This document shows, piece by piece, positions 1 to 8,290 of a DNA stretch of 64,000 nt. A program made the translations under genes and the position numbers. Under the pieces are notes generated by a model, which searched no databases, was not told where the DNA came from, and saw nothing but the letters and a program-made list of their open reading frames with translations. This DNA comes from BOG-931 sp963781725 (GTDB taxonomy: Bacteria; Pseudomonadota; Alphaproteobacteria; Rhizobiales; Xanthobacteraceae). Numbering within the stretch: position 1 is the stretch's first letter; each line of letters begins with the position of its first letter. The DNA lies in assembly GCA_963781725.1 (NCBI GenBank), contig CAWAGV010000002.1, positions 2,170,001-2,234,000 on the forward strand, written 5' to 3'.

Positions 1-1398
1 TCCCTCGGTCCGGAGATATTTGTCGTCGCAATCGTGGCGCTGATCTCGCTGATCACCAAGGTGTCGAGTTTTGAAGCGGCACGTCAGACATCAGCCGATC
101 TCGATCGCGAATTCCGCGCCAATGGAATGGCGAGCCTGATCGCCGCTCCACTAGGCGGCATTCTTGGCAGTGTCCAGCCCAGCTCAAGCCAACTCCTGGA
201 GCACCTCGGCGGCACAAGGACAAGCTGTGTTGCCAGCGCTCTCACCTTGGGCTTTGTCGGCATAGCGAACTTTGACCTGCTGGGCCTCATTCCAATGCCG
301 CTGGTCTGCGGTCTCGTGTTCTATCTAGGCTGTAACTTTATAGCTGATGCGGTGACGAGACCCTATCGCCAACGCGCCTGGTTTGATCTCGGGCTTTCAG
401 CGGTCATTGCCATTGTCTGTCTCCAATATGGCTACCTGGTTGGCATACTGGCCGGACTTGTCTGCGCCTGCGTGTTGTTCACGATGAGCTATGGGCGACT
501 TGGCGCCATTCGCCGGCACGCAACGCGAGCCGAGATCCCAAGCAACGTCATCCGCTCGAAAGAACAAGCCGATTATTTGCGGGCGAATGGCGATGCCGTC
601 CAGCTTTATTGGTTATCAGGCTACATCTTCTTCGGTTCGTCAGAGGGCTTGTTTGATCAAATCCGAAACGACATCGGCACGCTTGCCCCGAGACGCGTCC
701 AATACGTTATCCTCGATTTCGGCATGGTGTCCGGCTTCGACAGCTCCGGTCTGCTCAGCCTTGGCAAGCTGCGCAACTTGTGCCGCGTCAATGACGGGCT
801 GTTGCTCTACTGTGCGCTATCCCCGAAAAGCCATAGCATGCTTGAGCGGGCCAGTTTTTTCATCGGCAAAGACCCCTGTCCCGCATTCAACAGCTTTCAA
901 ACCGCACTGGCCTGGTGCGAGGACCAGATCCTTGCATCTTCCAACATCGTCATCGATACGAGTTACGACGGATTTGAACGATGGCTCCAACAGCGTCTTG
1001 GCGCACATTTCGCGGCGTCAGACCTCACAACGTACCTTGAGCGAAAGGAGTTCGAGGGGCCGCAGGTCATTTATCGAGAAGGCGAAGCATCCGACACAGT
1101 CGATCTCATTGCTTCAGGCACCGTGAATATCGATGTCGCAACCCCTAACGGCGGATTGAAGCGTATACGCCAACTCTCGGCCCATACGGTGGTCGGTGAA
1201 ATGGGCTTTTTTCGTCACTCCGTCCGCTCGGCTACAGTTTCGTCGGACGGTCCAACTACTCTTTTTACACTCACGCGCACCGCTCTTGATCGCTTGCGTC
1301 GGGAGCGACCAGCTCTTGGCATCGCTTTGGACGAGTACATCATCCGCGTCATTGCCGATCGCCTCGATGCCACCAATCGAGAGGTGGCGGTACTCTAA
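1..1398 (+). CDS. SulP-family anion transporter with STAS and cyclic-nucleotide-binding domains (5' truncated)
   Basis: The reading frame is open from base 1, so the N-terminal half lies outside the window; 465 codons remain. The visible part begins with hydrophobic membrane segments (about residues 1-175) that match the end of a SulP/SLC26 permease. A cytoplasmic STAS domain follows (about 200-300), with the typical strand-loop ILDFGMVSGFDSSGL carrying the D-S-S site. The C-terminal 130 residues look like a cyclic-nucleotide-binding/Crp-type effector fold (REGEASDTVDLIASG, then VGEMGFF). SulP proteins move sulfate, bicarbonate or other anions. The added cNMP-like domain suggests gating by a nucleotide or another ligand, which is inference. 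The RSATV motif near the end of the cNMP domain resembles the phosphate-binding cassette. The substrate is unknown. Confidence 0.85.
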   Translation, partial: SLGPEIFVVAIVALISLITKVSSFEAARQTSADLDREFRANGMASLIAAPLGGILGSVQPSSSQLLEHLGGTRTSCVASALTLGFVGIANFDLLGLIPMPLVCGLVFYLGCNFIADAVTRPYRQRAWFDLGLSAVIAIVCLQYGYLVGILAGLVCACVLFTMSYGRLGAIRRHATRAEIPSNVIRSKEQADYLRANGDAVQLYWLSGYIFFGSSEGLFDQIRNDIGTLAPRRVQYVILDFGMVSGFDSSGLLSLGKLRNLCRVNDGLLLYCALSPKSHSMLERASFFIGKDPCPAFNSFQTALAWCEDQILASSNIVIDTSYDGFERWLQQRLGAHFAASDLTTYLERKEFEGPQVIYREGEASDTVDLIASGTVNIDVATPNGGLKRIRQLSAHTVVGEMGFFRHSVRSATVSSDGPTTLFTLTRTALDRLRRERPALGIALDEYIIRVIADRLDATNREVAVL

Positions 1399-1517
1399 AG
1401 TCCCAACCTGAAACGGTCTCGCAGACCAATATGCGTGAAGCTCAACGCCGCAAGTGCGGCGGTCAAAGCGGCCCCAGCGCCGGGAACTCCTCACCAACCC
1501 TCCCTGAAGTCGCCTTT

Positions 1518-1608
1518 GGGTCAATAGCCGAAGCTGGACTTTTCGTGGCGATGTCCGCTCATCCCGAAAGCCGACGTCGGATCGGACGTGGTTATGTTTG
1601 CTTTGGGC
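1518..1608. repeat. 91-bp direct repeat, copy A
   Basis: By eye this stretch matches 5257-5347 at 87 of 91 positions in the same orientation, with three clustered substitutions after GCCGAAG and one near the end. It lies in the non-coding gap between the SulP-type gene and the MBL hydrolase. It resembles the dispersed repeats of Bradyrhizobium-type genomes that are often mis-annotated as small proteins beginning MSALGQK; that link is from memory and not proven here. Confidence 0.9.
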
Positions 1609-1690
1609 CAGGAAGAGACATTTCCGACCTTGCCATCGGCGGCAAATAGACAGTTTATGGTTGAAGATACGGCGGCCCGGGAGGCTGAGG

Positions 1691-2752
1691 ATGAGGGGCT
1701 ACCCCGTCGCAACTGCGCTACTAGCCGGTGCTTGGTTTTTGACCAGCTTATCAGCCGCCGGTGCAGCGCCATGCCTAATAGTGACTTTGACCGGCACCCA
1801 GGGGGGCCCCCAGTCCTTCAATGGTCTGGCTGGTGCGGGAACGCTGGTGCGTTATGGCGATGACGCCAATGAGTGCGGAGCTGTGAAGTTACAGTTCGAC
1901 ACGGGCCGTGGCACCACGATGCGGCTTTCGCAGCTCGGGGTAGGACCGGAGCAGCTCAACGCAGTATTTTTCACGCATACGCATAACGATCACACCGAAG
2001 GCTTTGCGGACCTTGTTCAGCTCCATTGGACGTTCAACGGCACAGGTCCAAAAATCGAGGCCGTTTGCAGCGCCGATACCGTTTCGGCGGCGGGTGTCAC
2101 ACTAAGTTGTACGAAGTTCACCGCCCACATCGCCGATGCATTCATCCAATCGGGCGAAGTTGGCCAACGTCATTCCGAGGTTAAGGAACGCACGGCAGGC
2201 GGTCCAGCCGAATTGATCAATACGATCACCTTCGAGCCGAAAGACGAGCCGCAAGTCGTCTGGACCTCCGGCGATCTGAAAGTCAGCGCCATTCGCTCGA
2301 CGCATATAGCGGGGCATGTGTCTTATCGTGTAGACACGCCCGCGGGCAGCGTGGTGATCGGGGGCGACGCCGGCAACGATGTGCCCGCGCCGCCGCGCAA
2401 CTCATCAACATCAGATCAGGTCGAGAAGTTGGCCAAGGGAGCCGACATCCTTGTGCATTCGGCGATCCATCCCATCATGGGACCCGGCAAGGGCAGCGGA
2501 ATGTTTCCGTATGCGTACCTTCGCCAGAGTTCGGTGCCCGACCTCGGTGCGATGGCGAAACGTGCGGGCGTGAAACATCTTATGCTCACCCATTTGATCC
2601 CGCCAATCGGAGCGGACCAGCAATATCCTTTCAAGGTCCCCGGCGGCCCGCTAACGGAAGCTGACTATAGGAAGGCAGCTCAAGATGGCGGGTTCACTGG
2701 AAATATCGTCGTCGGAACCGATCTCGCGAGCGTGCGTCTGCCGGCGAAGTAA
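1691..2752 (+). CDS. Exported MBL-fold metallohydrolase
   Basis: The 353-residue protein starts at ATG 1691, behind the purine-rich GGGAGGCTGAGG. This start gives a clean signal peptide (MRGYPVATALLAGAWFLTSLSAAGAA), so it is preferred over the longer frame from 1598, whose extra codons lie in the 91-bp repeat. The metal site HTHNDH is at residues 96-101 and is followed later by GGDAGND and LTHLIPP, which supply the other ligands of a metallo-beta-lactamase fold of the RNase Z/arylsulfatase-like branch. It is likely periplasmic and hydrolyses an unknown ester, lactone or phosphodiester. A G6C5 tract lies early in the gene. It stands alone, with repeats on its 5' side and a decayed gene on its 3' side. 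Confidence 0.85.
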   Translation: MRGYPVATALLAGAWFLTSLSAAGAAPCLIVTLTGTQGGPQSFNGLAGAGTLVRYGDDANECGAVKLQFDTGRGTTMRLSQLGVGPEQLNAVFFTHTHNDHTEGFADLVQLHWTFNGTGPKIEAVCSADTVSAAGVTLSCTKFTAHIADAFIQSGEVGQRHSEVKERTAGGPAELINTITFEPKDEPQVVWTSGDLKVSAIRSTHIAGHVSYRVDTPAGSVVIGGDAGNDVPAPPRNSSTSDQVEKLAKGADILVHSAIHPIMGPGKGSGMFPYAYLRQSSVPDLGAMAKRAGVKHLMLTHLIPPIGADQQYPFKVPGGPLTEADYRKAAQDGGFTGNIVVGTDLASVRLPAK

Positions 2753-2784
2753 CCGGCAACGTCGCGGAGTCTTCCGGTTGGACG

Positions 2785-2820
2785 ATGTCCGAGTTGGGGC
2801 AAAAGTGTAGGTTCGTGCCG
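2785..2820 (+). repeat. Possible fragment of the same MSxLGQK-type repeat family
   Basis: The first 30 bases translate as MSELGQKCRF and partly match the end of the 91-bp repeats (ATGTNTGCTTTGGGC...). Peptides of this kind are a common artefact of dispersed Bradyrhizobium-type repeats. The match is short and imperfect, so this is tentative. The rest of 2753-3031 holds no gene that I can support. Confidence 0.35.
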
Positions 2821-3031
2821 CGAGGGTCGCGGCAGCCCTACCCCTATAAACTGCCATCGCAGATTGTCATCCTCCGTCGAGACGGGCCAATTCTCGACGT
2901 GTCGCCACTCCGCTGCCCAAAGGACTTGGCGCGTAGCGGGCCAGGAGGCTGTCGTCCAAGGCCTCCCAGACGTTCGCGCTGGTTAGTATGGCCGTTCTCG
3001 AAGTCTGTTCCTTTCATGGGAGGACAGCTTG

Positions 3032-3417
3032 ATGCGTTTCTTTGCCCTCGCTGTTGCCGTCTATTGTTATCTTTCGCCTGGATTGGCTCTCGCACAGGAC
3101 ACTGCGAGGCAGCTGGCCGGCAGTTGGAAGCTGACTTCGTGGACCATTCAGATTATCGGTGGAGACGTCACCGAACCGTTTGGTCGCGATCCGAAAGGCA
3201 GGACCCTCATGGTTTACACCGGTCCATTCACAATCGAGAACGACAAGTTCACGACCAGGTCGACATATCTTGGAATGAGCTTCTGACCGGGCAGGACCAG
3301 GTGAGATTCTTTAAGCTGGAGGGCGACAAGCTAAGCATTCGAACGGCTGAACAAGCCAGTGCCGTTTATCCCGGCAAGAAAGTTGTCGGAACCCTCATTT
3401 GGGAACGCGAGCGCTGA
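3032..3417 (+). pseudogene. Lipocalin-like domain protein, broken by frameshift and internal deletion
   Basis: A good start is seen: GGGAGGA at 3018-3024, then ATG 3032 and a signal peptide ending ALAQ. The frame reads QLAGSWKLTSWTIQ...GGDVTEPFGRDPKGR, the first half of a lipocalin-like (Lipocalin_5) domain. It then jumps directly to MVYTGPFTIENDKFTTR, so the roughly 25-30 residues normally found between these motifs are missing. At about 3258 one base is lost. The second half (VDISWNELLTGQDQVRFFKLEGDKLSIRTA...LIWERER) continues in another frame to 3417. In the first frame translation stops at 3286 after 84 codons. Two independent lesions argue for a real pseudogene rather than one sequencing error. 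Confidence 0.75.
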
Positions 3418-3748
3418 GGACGGCACCACGATTGCATTGAGGCCCGGACTGATGCGTGAGGCCGGGCTGCAAGTGTCGGCTTCGGGTCAAACTCGGTCGC
3501 GCCTGCAATGAGCCGGTGCGTCTGAAAGACTCCTCATAGCCGACACGAAGGCTGATGATTGGGGCGGCGGCCGTTTCGGAATATCCCGAGCCCGCGTGAT
3601 CGAGCTATTCGCCGCCAAGGTCGCACCGGTCATTCGCGGCGCGGTCGCAGCTAATGTTGCGGCGCGAGCCGAGATGATAAGCTTGCACCGTCCGGCGGAT
3701 TGATCCAGATACAAAGCTAACCACAATGAATAATGGGAGGATGTGACG
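3418..3748. other. 331-bp gap without a supported gene
   Basis: No gene is supported. A stretch open on the + strand from 3512 to about 3703 (reading ...TKADDWGGGRFGISRARVIELFAAKVAPVIRG...) has no start codon and no family that I recognise. It could be the eroded end of an old gene. The 3' end carries the GGGAGG ribosome-binding site of the GST gene. Confidence 0.5.
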
Positions 3749-4423
3749 ATGAAGCTCTACATGCACCCGGTATCGACCGCATGCCGTCCCGTACGGTTGC
3801 TCATCGCCGAAAGCGGTATCGTATGCGACGAGGAGACGATCGATATTCTCCAAGGCGCCCACTATCAGGAGCCGTACACCTCGCTCAATCCCAACCGAAT
3901 GGTGCCGTGGCTCGAGGACGGCGATTTCCGCCTGACGGAAGGTTCGGCAATTCTCAAATACCTCGCCGACAAATACGACCTGCCATCCTACCCGAAGGAC
4001 CTCAAGAAACGCGCCAAGGTCAATGAAGTGATGGACTGGCTCAATACCCAGTTCTATCGCGACTTCGGTTACGGGCTGGTCTACCCGCAGCTGTTTCCAC
4101 ATCACAAGCGCCGCAGCGACGAGGCCCATGCCGGAGCCGTCGCCTGGGGGCAGCAAGGCGCCAAAAATTGGCTGCAGATTCTCAACGACCATTGGATCGG
4201 GCCGAAAAAACAATATCTCTGCGGCGACGAACTCACCATTGCGGACTATTTCGGCGCCGGGCTCGTGTCGATCGGCGAACTGATCGATTGCGACTTCTCC
4301 GCCTACGCCAACATCAAGCGGTGGCTGGACAACATGAAGAAGCTGAAGTCATGGCACCAGGTCAACGAGGTGTTCAACGGCTTCGTGGCTGCCAATAAGG
4401 GCAAGGAATTCGTACGCGCGTGA
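3749..4423 (+). CDS. Glutathione S-transferase family protein
   Basis: The 224-residue protein starts at ATG 3749, eight bases after GGGAGG. A GTG six bases upstream is too close to that site to be the start. The N-terminal thioredoxin fold (residues 1-80) shows STACRPVRLLI at the active-site helix, the cis-proline strand MVPWLEDGDF, and the glutathione gamma-glutamyl contact region LTEGSAILKYLADKY. The C-terminal all-helical domain holds LCGDELTIADYFG, the conserved N-capping/hydrophobic staple region of GSTs. It probably conjugates glutathione to electrophiles or acts in aromatic degradation. No partner gene is adjacent, so the substrate cannot be inferred. Confidence 0.9.
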   Translation: MKLYMHPVSTACRPVRLLIAESGIVCDEETIDILQGAHYQEPYTSLNPNRMVPWLEDGDFRLTEGSAILKYLADKYDLPSYPKDLKKRAKVNEVMDWLNTQFYRDFGYGLVYPQLFPHHKRRSDEAHAGAVAWGQQGAKNWLQILNDHWIGPKKQYLCGDELTIADYFGAGLVSIGELIDCDFSAYANIKRWLDNMKKLKSWHQVNEVFNGFVAANKGKEFVRA

Positions 4424-4531
4424 CCGCGGCCATCGTTCGCTCGCCGATGAGCAGCCGCTGCTAAAGGCGCACTTCAAAGGGACAAGGCCACCCGACGACG
4501 TTGCTACGACGCCGCGAAGTGACGGTTTGGG

Positions 4532-5197
4532 TCAGTTCTTAGTTAGAACAGCAGTGCTAGCTCCGATGACGACCGGCACCGCGAGACACCAAAAGCCGAA
4601 TGAGTAATAGAGGAACGCCGCAGCAGCACAGCCGAGCCCAAACGAGATGATGCCCCGCAAGCTCAGCGCAAGTCGGGCGCGAACAGCCGCCCGATCAATC
4701 TTGTCGAGCCCCCAAATTAAGTCGTCCGCATCAACAACAGCTTGGGTAATATTGCCGGTCATCAGCGTTGTCGGAGGCATGCCGACGAACTGAGCACGCT
4801 GGACCGCATTTTGTATCGCCATGGCGGTGGTGCCCGCAAAAGCGGTAAACAATGCTGCTGGCGCATCGCTGTCGGGAAAGGGTCCAAGAAGCACGGCGAG
4901 GACGAAGAATATCAGCAGCGAGGCTGTCATCGCTATTAGCGAGATCCGCAAAGCTGGCCTCGCGCGTGCCTTCATTCTGGAAACCGCAACGCGCCCTAAT
5001 GCAACCACGATGACAAACTCGGGAAGCACCATCAGCTTGGAAATAACACCGTGCGCTCCCATGACAAGGGTGGCCGCAAGTGTCACGAAGTTGCCGGTAA
5101 TATGCGCAAGAAAAAGTCCCTGCAGACCGAGAAATCCCGCCGCATCAACAAAGCCTGCGTTGAAACTGAGCAACGCAAATTGCCCGCGGGCATTCAT
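4532..5197 (-). CDS. YoaK/DUF1275 family membrane protein
   Basis: The 221-residue hydrophobic protein starts at ATG 5197, just downstream of GGAGGA. This start is preferred over the frame opening at 5263, which would run into the repeat. It shows six or so membrane segments and the family motifs NAGFVDAAGFLGLQGLFLAHITGNFV near the N-terminus and MPPTTLMTGNITQ in the middle. The TGN motifs in both halves are typical of DUF1275. The function of the family is unknown. The 5' end abuts the second 91-bp repeat, so its promoter may lie in or next to that repeat. Confidence 0.85.
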   Translation of the reverse strand: MNARGQFALLSFNAGFVDAAGFLGLQGLFLAHITGNFVTLAATLVMGAHGVISKLMVLPEFVIVVALGRVAVSRMKARARPALRISLIAMTASLLIFFVLAVLLGPFPDSDAPAALFTAFAGTTAMAIQNAVQRAQFVGMPPTTLMTGNITQAVVDADDLIWGLDKIDRAAVRARLALSLRGIISFGLGCAAAAFLYYSFGFWCLAVPVVIGASTAVLTKN

Positions 5198-5256
5198 CGT
5201 CGCATCTCCTCCAGCCTGAACATCAGATGGTAGCTGCTCCGACCGGCGTCCGGTAT

Positions 5257-5347
5257 GGGTCAATAGCCGAAGTGAGACTTTTCGTGGCGATGTCCGCTCA
5301 TCCCGAAAGCCGACGTCGGATCGGACGTGGTAATGTTTGCTTTGGGC
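5257..5347. repeat. 91-bp direct repeat, copy B
   Basis: This is the second copy of the element at 1518-1608, 87 of 91 bases identical and in the same orientation. The two copies bracket the MBL hydrolase, the broken lipocalin gene, the GST and the YoaK-like gene (about 3.7 kb). Confidence 0.9.
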
Positions 5348-5377
5348 GACAAGCCGGCATCAGCAGCGAATTCCTAG

Positions 5378-6349
5378 TCAGTCTTCCACTTTGATATTCG
5401 CCGCCTTGATGATCGGCCACCACTTCTCGATTTCGGCCTTTTGGAAGGAGGCAAGAGCGTCCGGCGTCTGCTGCTCGCGTGGAAAAATCTGCAGACCGAG
5501 ATCGGTAAGGCGGCTTCGCACGACCGGATCAGCCAATGCCTTTTCGACAGCGGCGTTGAGTGCGCCGATGACCTGCCGTGGCGTGCCCTTCGGCGCCCAA
5601 AGCGCGAACCACTGCGAACCGTAGAAACCCGGCAATCCCGCTTCGTCCACCGTCGGAATATCCGGCGCCTCGGACAGGCGGTTCTTCGCCGTGACGGCAT
5701 AGGCCTTGATGGTCCCAGCCCGAACCTGCGGCAGCGCATTGATGGGACTGTCAATGATGATGTCGATGCGCCCCGCTACCAGGTCCTGGGTCGCGGGAGC
5801 CGAGCTGCGATACGGTATCAACTGGACGTGGGCGCCGATCGTGCTTTCAAGAAATGCGGCGAACACATGCTGCGGGCAGCCATTGCAAATCCCCGCCGTT
5901 GCCTTGTCCGGATTGGCCTTCAACCAATCGACGAGATCCTTGAGATTATCTGCAGGCACGCCTTTCCTGGCGACGATGATGTAGGGATTGCTCGAAATCA
6001 GCGAGATCGGCTCGAAATCCTTCAATACGTCATACGAAAGGCTGTAGATCGCACCGTTGACCACGTGCGTGTTCCAGCCGCCAAAACTGATGGTGTATCC
6101 GTCCGGCGCCGCGCGCGCGACCTGACCGACGCCGACGGTGCCAGCCGCGCCGTTCACATTTTCAACGATGACCGGCTGGCCGAGCGGGCCGCGCATGCCT
6201 TCAGCCAGAATGCGCCCGGCCGTATCCATCGGTCCGCCTGGAGCGAATGCAACGTTCAACTTGATCGGATGCGATGGATAGACCTGTGCCGTTGCACTTG
6301 CCGTGCATCCCGCAAAGGCAATTGCGGCCGCTAGAAACTTTGCTCTCAT
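5378..6349 (-). CDS. Tripartite tricarboxylate transporter (Bug) substrate-binding protein
   Basis: The 323-residue protein has a signal peptide ending ATAQ, followed by the Bug hallmarks YPSHPIKLNVAFAPGG, VIVENVNGAAGTVG and PDGYTISFG. A GTG 15 bases upstream is an alternative start. Bug proteins bind carboxylates or other small acids in the periplasm for TctA/TctB permeases, or act as sensors. No tctAB genes are nearby. The gene is divergent from a LysR regulator across 121 bp, the usual layout for a receptor controlled by that regulator, so a role in sensing or importing the regulator's ligand is inferred. Confidence 0.9.
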   Translation of the reverse strand: MRAKFLAAAIAFAGCTASATAQVYPSHPIKLNVAFAPGGPMDTAGRILAEGMRGPLGQPVIVENVNGAAGTVGVGQVARAAPDGYTISFGGWNTHVVNGAIYSLSYDVLKDFEPISLISSNPYIIVARKGVPADNLKDLVDWLKANPDKATAGICNGCPQHVFAAFLESTIGAHVQLIPYRSSAPATQDLVAGRIDIIIDSPINALPQVRAGTIKAYAVTAKNRLSEAPDIPTVDEAGLPGFYGSQWFALWAPKGTPRQVIGALNAAVEKALADPVVRSRLTDLGLQIFPREQQTPDALASFQKAEIEKWWPIIKAANIKVED

Positions 6350-6444
6350 GACGGTCGTCTCCACAACAGTGCAGCAACAAGCAACCTGACGAAGACGACG
6401 GCACCATGCGGCCGGTCAGCTAATAGAAAAATCTTGATAATACT

Positions 6445-6457
6445 ATCTTTAGAAGAT
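6445..6457. promoter_or_regulatory. Candidate LysR operator palindrome
   Basis: ATCTT-TAG-AAGAT is a perfect 5+5 inverted repeat in the only AT-rich part of the Bug/LysR divergent gap, 14 bases before the LysR start. A second dyad, GATAA-N5-TTATC (6455-6469), overlaps it. The position fits autoregulation and control of the Bug gene, but no binding is shown. Confidence 0.45.
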
Positions 6458-6470
6458 AAGTTTTTTATCT

Positions 6471-7397
6471 ATGGACACGCGATTTCTCGAGAGCTTCGTC
6501 ACCGTGGTCGAGCAAGGTTCGATCGCGGAAGCCGCGCGCCGGCTCAATCTCACCGCTGCGGCGATCGCGCACCAAATCCACACGCTCGAAGATGAGATCG
6601 GTGCCCGCTTGCTCGCTCGTTCCGGCCGAACCGTGCAGCCGACCGAGGCGGGAGCAGGCATCCTCACCTATGCGCACGATTTTCTGCGGCGGGTGCGCGA
6701 TTTCAAATCGATAGCCGCCAGCGACACGCCCGCCGGAGAACTTCGTCTCGGTGCTGTACAATCGGCGAAATCCGGACTGTTGCCGGGCATCCTGTCCGGG
6801 ATGACGAGAACATATCCGCAGATCGATATTCGCATCGTCGGCGATACTGCGGCGCCGCTTTACGCCAAGGTTCTGGACGGCGAACTCGATGCGGCAATCT
6901 GCATGAAACCGACCTTCCCGATTCCCAAGACGTGCGACTGGCGCCTGTTGCGCGAAGAGCCCCTGATCGTATTGACGCCTGCATCGGCAAAGGTCCGCGA
7001 TGCGAACACAGTGCTCGCCACCGAACCGTTCATCCGGCTCGACCGCAGCGGCTGGGCCGGGCGGCTGGTCGACGGCTATCTCCGCCAGGCCGGCATTCGG
7101 CCGCGAGAGCGGTTCGAAGTTGATGCGCTGGAAACCATTGCCATCATGGTCGATCGCGGATTGGGAGTTGCGCTGGTGCCGGATTGGGCGCCGCCGTGGC
7201 CGGAAGGTCTGTCGCTGCGCAAACTGGCGGTGCCCAATCAGGGATATACCCGGTACATCGGTCTTGTCTGGAACCGAACCTCACTGCGGGTACGGCTGGT
7301 TCAGGCCTTTCTCGAAGTCGCGATGGCGACGCTGGCTTCCGGAGCGGACAGCTCATCGAAGCGCAAAGGCGGCCGCGCCGTGCGCAAGCGCCAATAG
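6471..7397 (+). CDS. LysR-family transcriptional regulator
   Basis: The 308-residue protein has the winged helix-turn-helix at residues 1-60 (FVTVVEQGSIAEAARRLNLTAAAIAHQI). The substrate-binding domain begins near residue 88 (GELRLGAVQSAKSGLLPGIL) and includes MVDRGLGVALVPDW, typical of LysR effector domains. The tail is rich in K/R (SSKRKGGRAVRKRQ). It is divergent from the Bug receptor gene and probably controls it. No good Shine-Dalgarno precedes ATG 6471, whose leader is T-rich. Confidence 0.9.
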   Translation: MDTRFLESFVTVVEQGSIAEAARRLNLTAAAIAHQIHTLEDEIGARLLARSGRTVQPTEAGAGILTYAHDFLRRVRDFKSIAASDTPAGELRLGAVQSAKSGLLPGILSGMTRTYPQIDIRIVGDTAAPLYAKVLDGELDAAICMKPTFPIPKTCDWRLLREEPLIVLTPASAKVRDANTVLATEPFIRLDRSGWAGRLVDGYLRQAGIRPRERFEVDALETIAIMVDRGLGVALVPDWAPPWPEGLSLRKLAVPNQGYTRYIGLVWNRTSLRVRLVQAFLEVAMATLASGADSSSKRKGGRAVRKRQ

Positions 7398-7424
7398 GTG
7401 CGTTATCGTTTTGAGGGGCGAGAT

Positions 7425-7955
7425 ATGGGTGAACCAGCGGACATTGCCGCATCGGTCCGGCTTCGCGTCCTGTTCGCCGTTGCCGCCGCGATCATGCTTG
7501 CGCTCTGGGGCTGGAGCCTTGTCCCGCCGATCGAGAACTGGGGCAATCCGAACGACGATGGATTGTCTTACGTCGGCGTCTTCTACACGACGCTCATTTG
7601 CCTGCCGGCCGGACTCTTCCTGCTCATTGGAGCGATTGCCGGGCACGGCCGACATGTCAGGCGAGCCCACGTGGCATTTTTTGTCGCTGCCGGAATTACC
7701 GTCATCGTGTTGGCGTTCCAGGTCATTGCGCACATCGCCAACAACAATCAGGGAAAAGTCTTCGGCATTCAAATCGGATTTCGACTGGATTATCAGTGCG
7801 ATGCCGTGAAGCTTTGCGAATCAAACGTGAGTGACGGTGGCTTTTTGGTGGCACGACGGTTTTCAGATCGCCGTGAAATATTTTTGTTCGCAGGCTTTGT
7901 TTTGTTGATCAGGGACTTAGGGCCTACACGGATTCGTGTCCGAAAATCCGTTTGA
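7425..7955 (+). CDS. Small membrane protein, unknown
   Basis: The 176-residue frame starts at ATG 7425 after GAGGGGCGAG. A GTG at 7398, abutting the LysR stop, is less likely. Three hydrophobic segments are visible (VLFAVAAAIMLALWGWSLV, GVFYTTLICLPAGLFLLIG, VAFFVAAGITVIVLAFQVIAHI). After GKVFGIQIGF the composition changes and no longer looks like a membrane protein. The last 45 or so codons may be read-through into non-coding sequence after an old truncation. I do not recognise the family. Confidence 0.5.
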   Translation: MGEPADIAASVRLRVLFAVAAAIMLALWGWSLVPPIENWGNPNDDGLSYVGVFYTTLICLPAGLFLLIGAIAGHGRHVRRAHVAFFVAAGITVIVLAFQVIAHIANNNQGKVFGIQIGFRLDYQCDAVKLCESNVSDGGFLVARRFSDRREIFLFAGFVLLIRDLGPTRIRVRKSV

Positions 7956-7990
7956 CTTCGATCGCTGCAAAGTGTCGAAGCGATCCCGAT

Positions 7991-8290
7991 CCCGCTTTTC
8001 GTAAAAGGACGACAGCCGCTGACCACGGCTGTCGAAGCGGGATGCGGTGCCCGCGCGTGGCGGCTCGTCACCGCTGCACTCGGGCGGCTCCGGGCATCAT
8101 GCTGGCCGGCACTATGACCGGTCCGTGGGGTGCTTCCACTGGACTGGGACAGAGGCGGGTGGGTAACGCCCACACAAATCACGTCCCAGGAAGCCTGGCC
8201 TGGAGCTGAGCCTTGGGGACCAACGTCCCTCTGGCGAGAACCGTGGTGGAACGCCGGTAGGCGAGCGCGCCTCGCAAGGCGCGCGCTGCA
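7991..8290. other. Chain of strong hairpins: candidate structured RNA or palindromic repeat
   Basis: No convincing gene lies in 7956-8690, but inverted repeats are dense. First comes a long arm with outer stem CCCGCTT/AAGCGGG (7991-7997, 8035-8041) and inner stem CGACAGCCG/CGGCTGTCG (8010-8018, 8026-8034). Next, GGGAC/GTCCC (8146-8150, 8183-8187) encloses GTGGG-TAACG-CCCAC (8159-8173). Then follow CCAGG-AAG-CCTGG (8186-8198), GGGAC-CAAC-GTCCC (8216-8229) and the perfect 8-bp GCGCGCCT-CGCA-AGGCGCGC (8265-8284). Either strand could be the transcript. It may be a structured non-coding RNA or a dispersed repeat; similar stretches in related genomes are, I believe, sometimes mis-called as short proteins. 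Confidence 0.5.

Noticed and set aside
2785..3417. 210-codon frame beginning MSELGQK
   Set aside because: The start matches a known repeat artefact, and the end is the displaced second half of the lipocalin pseudogene.
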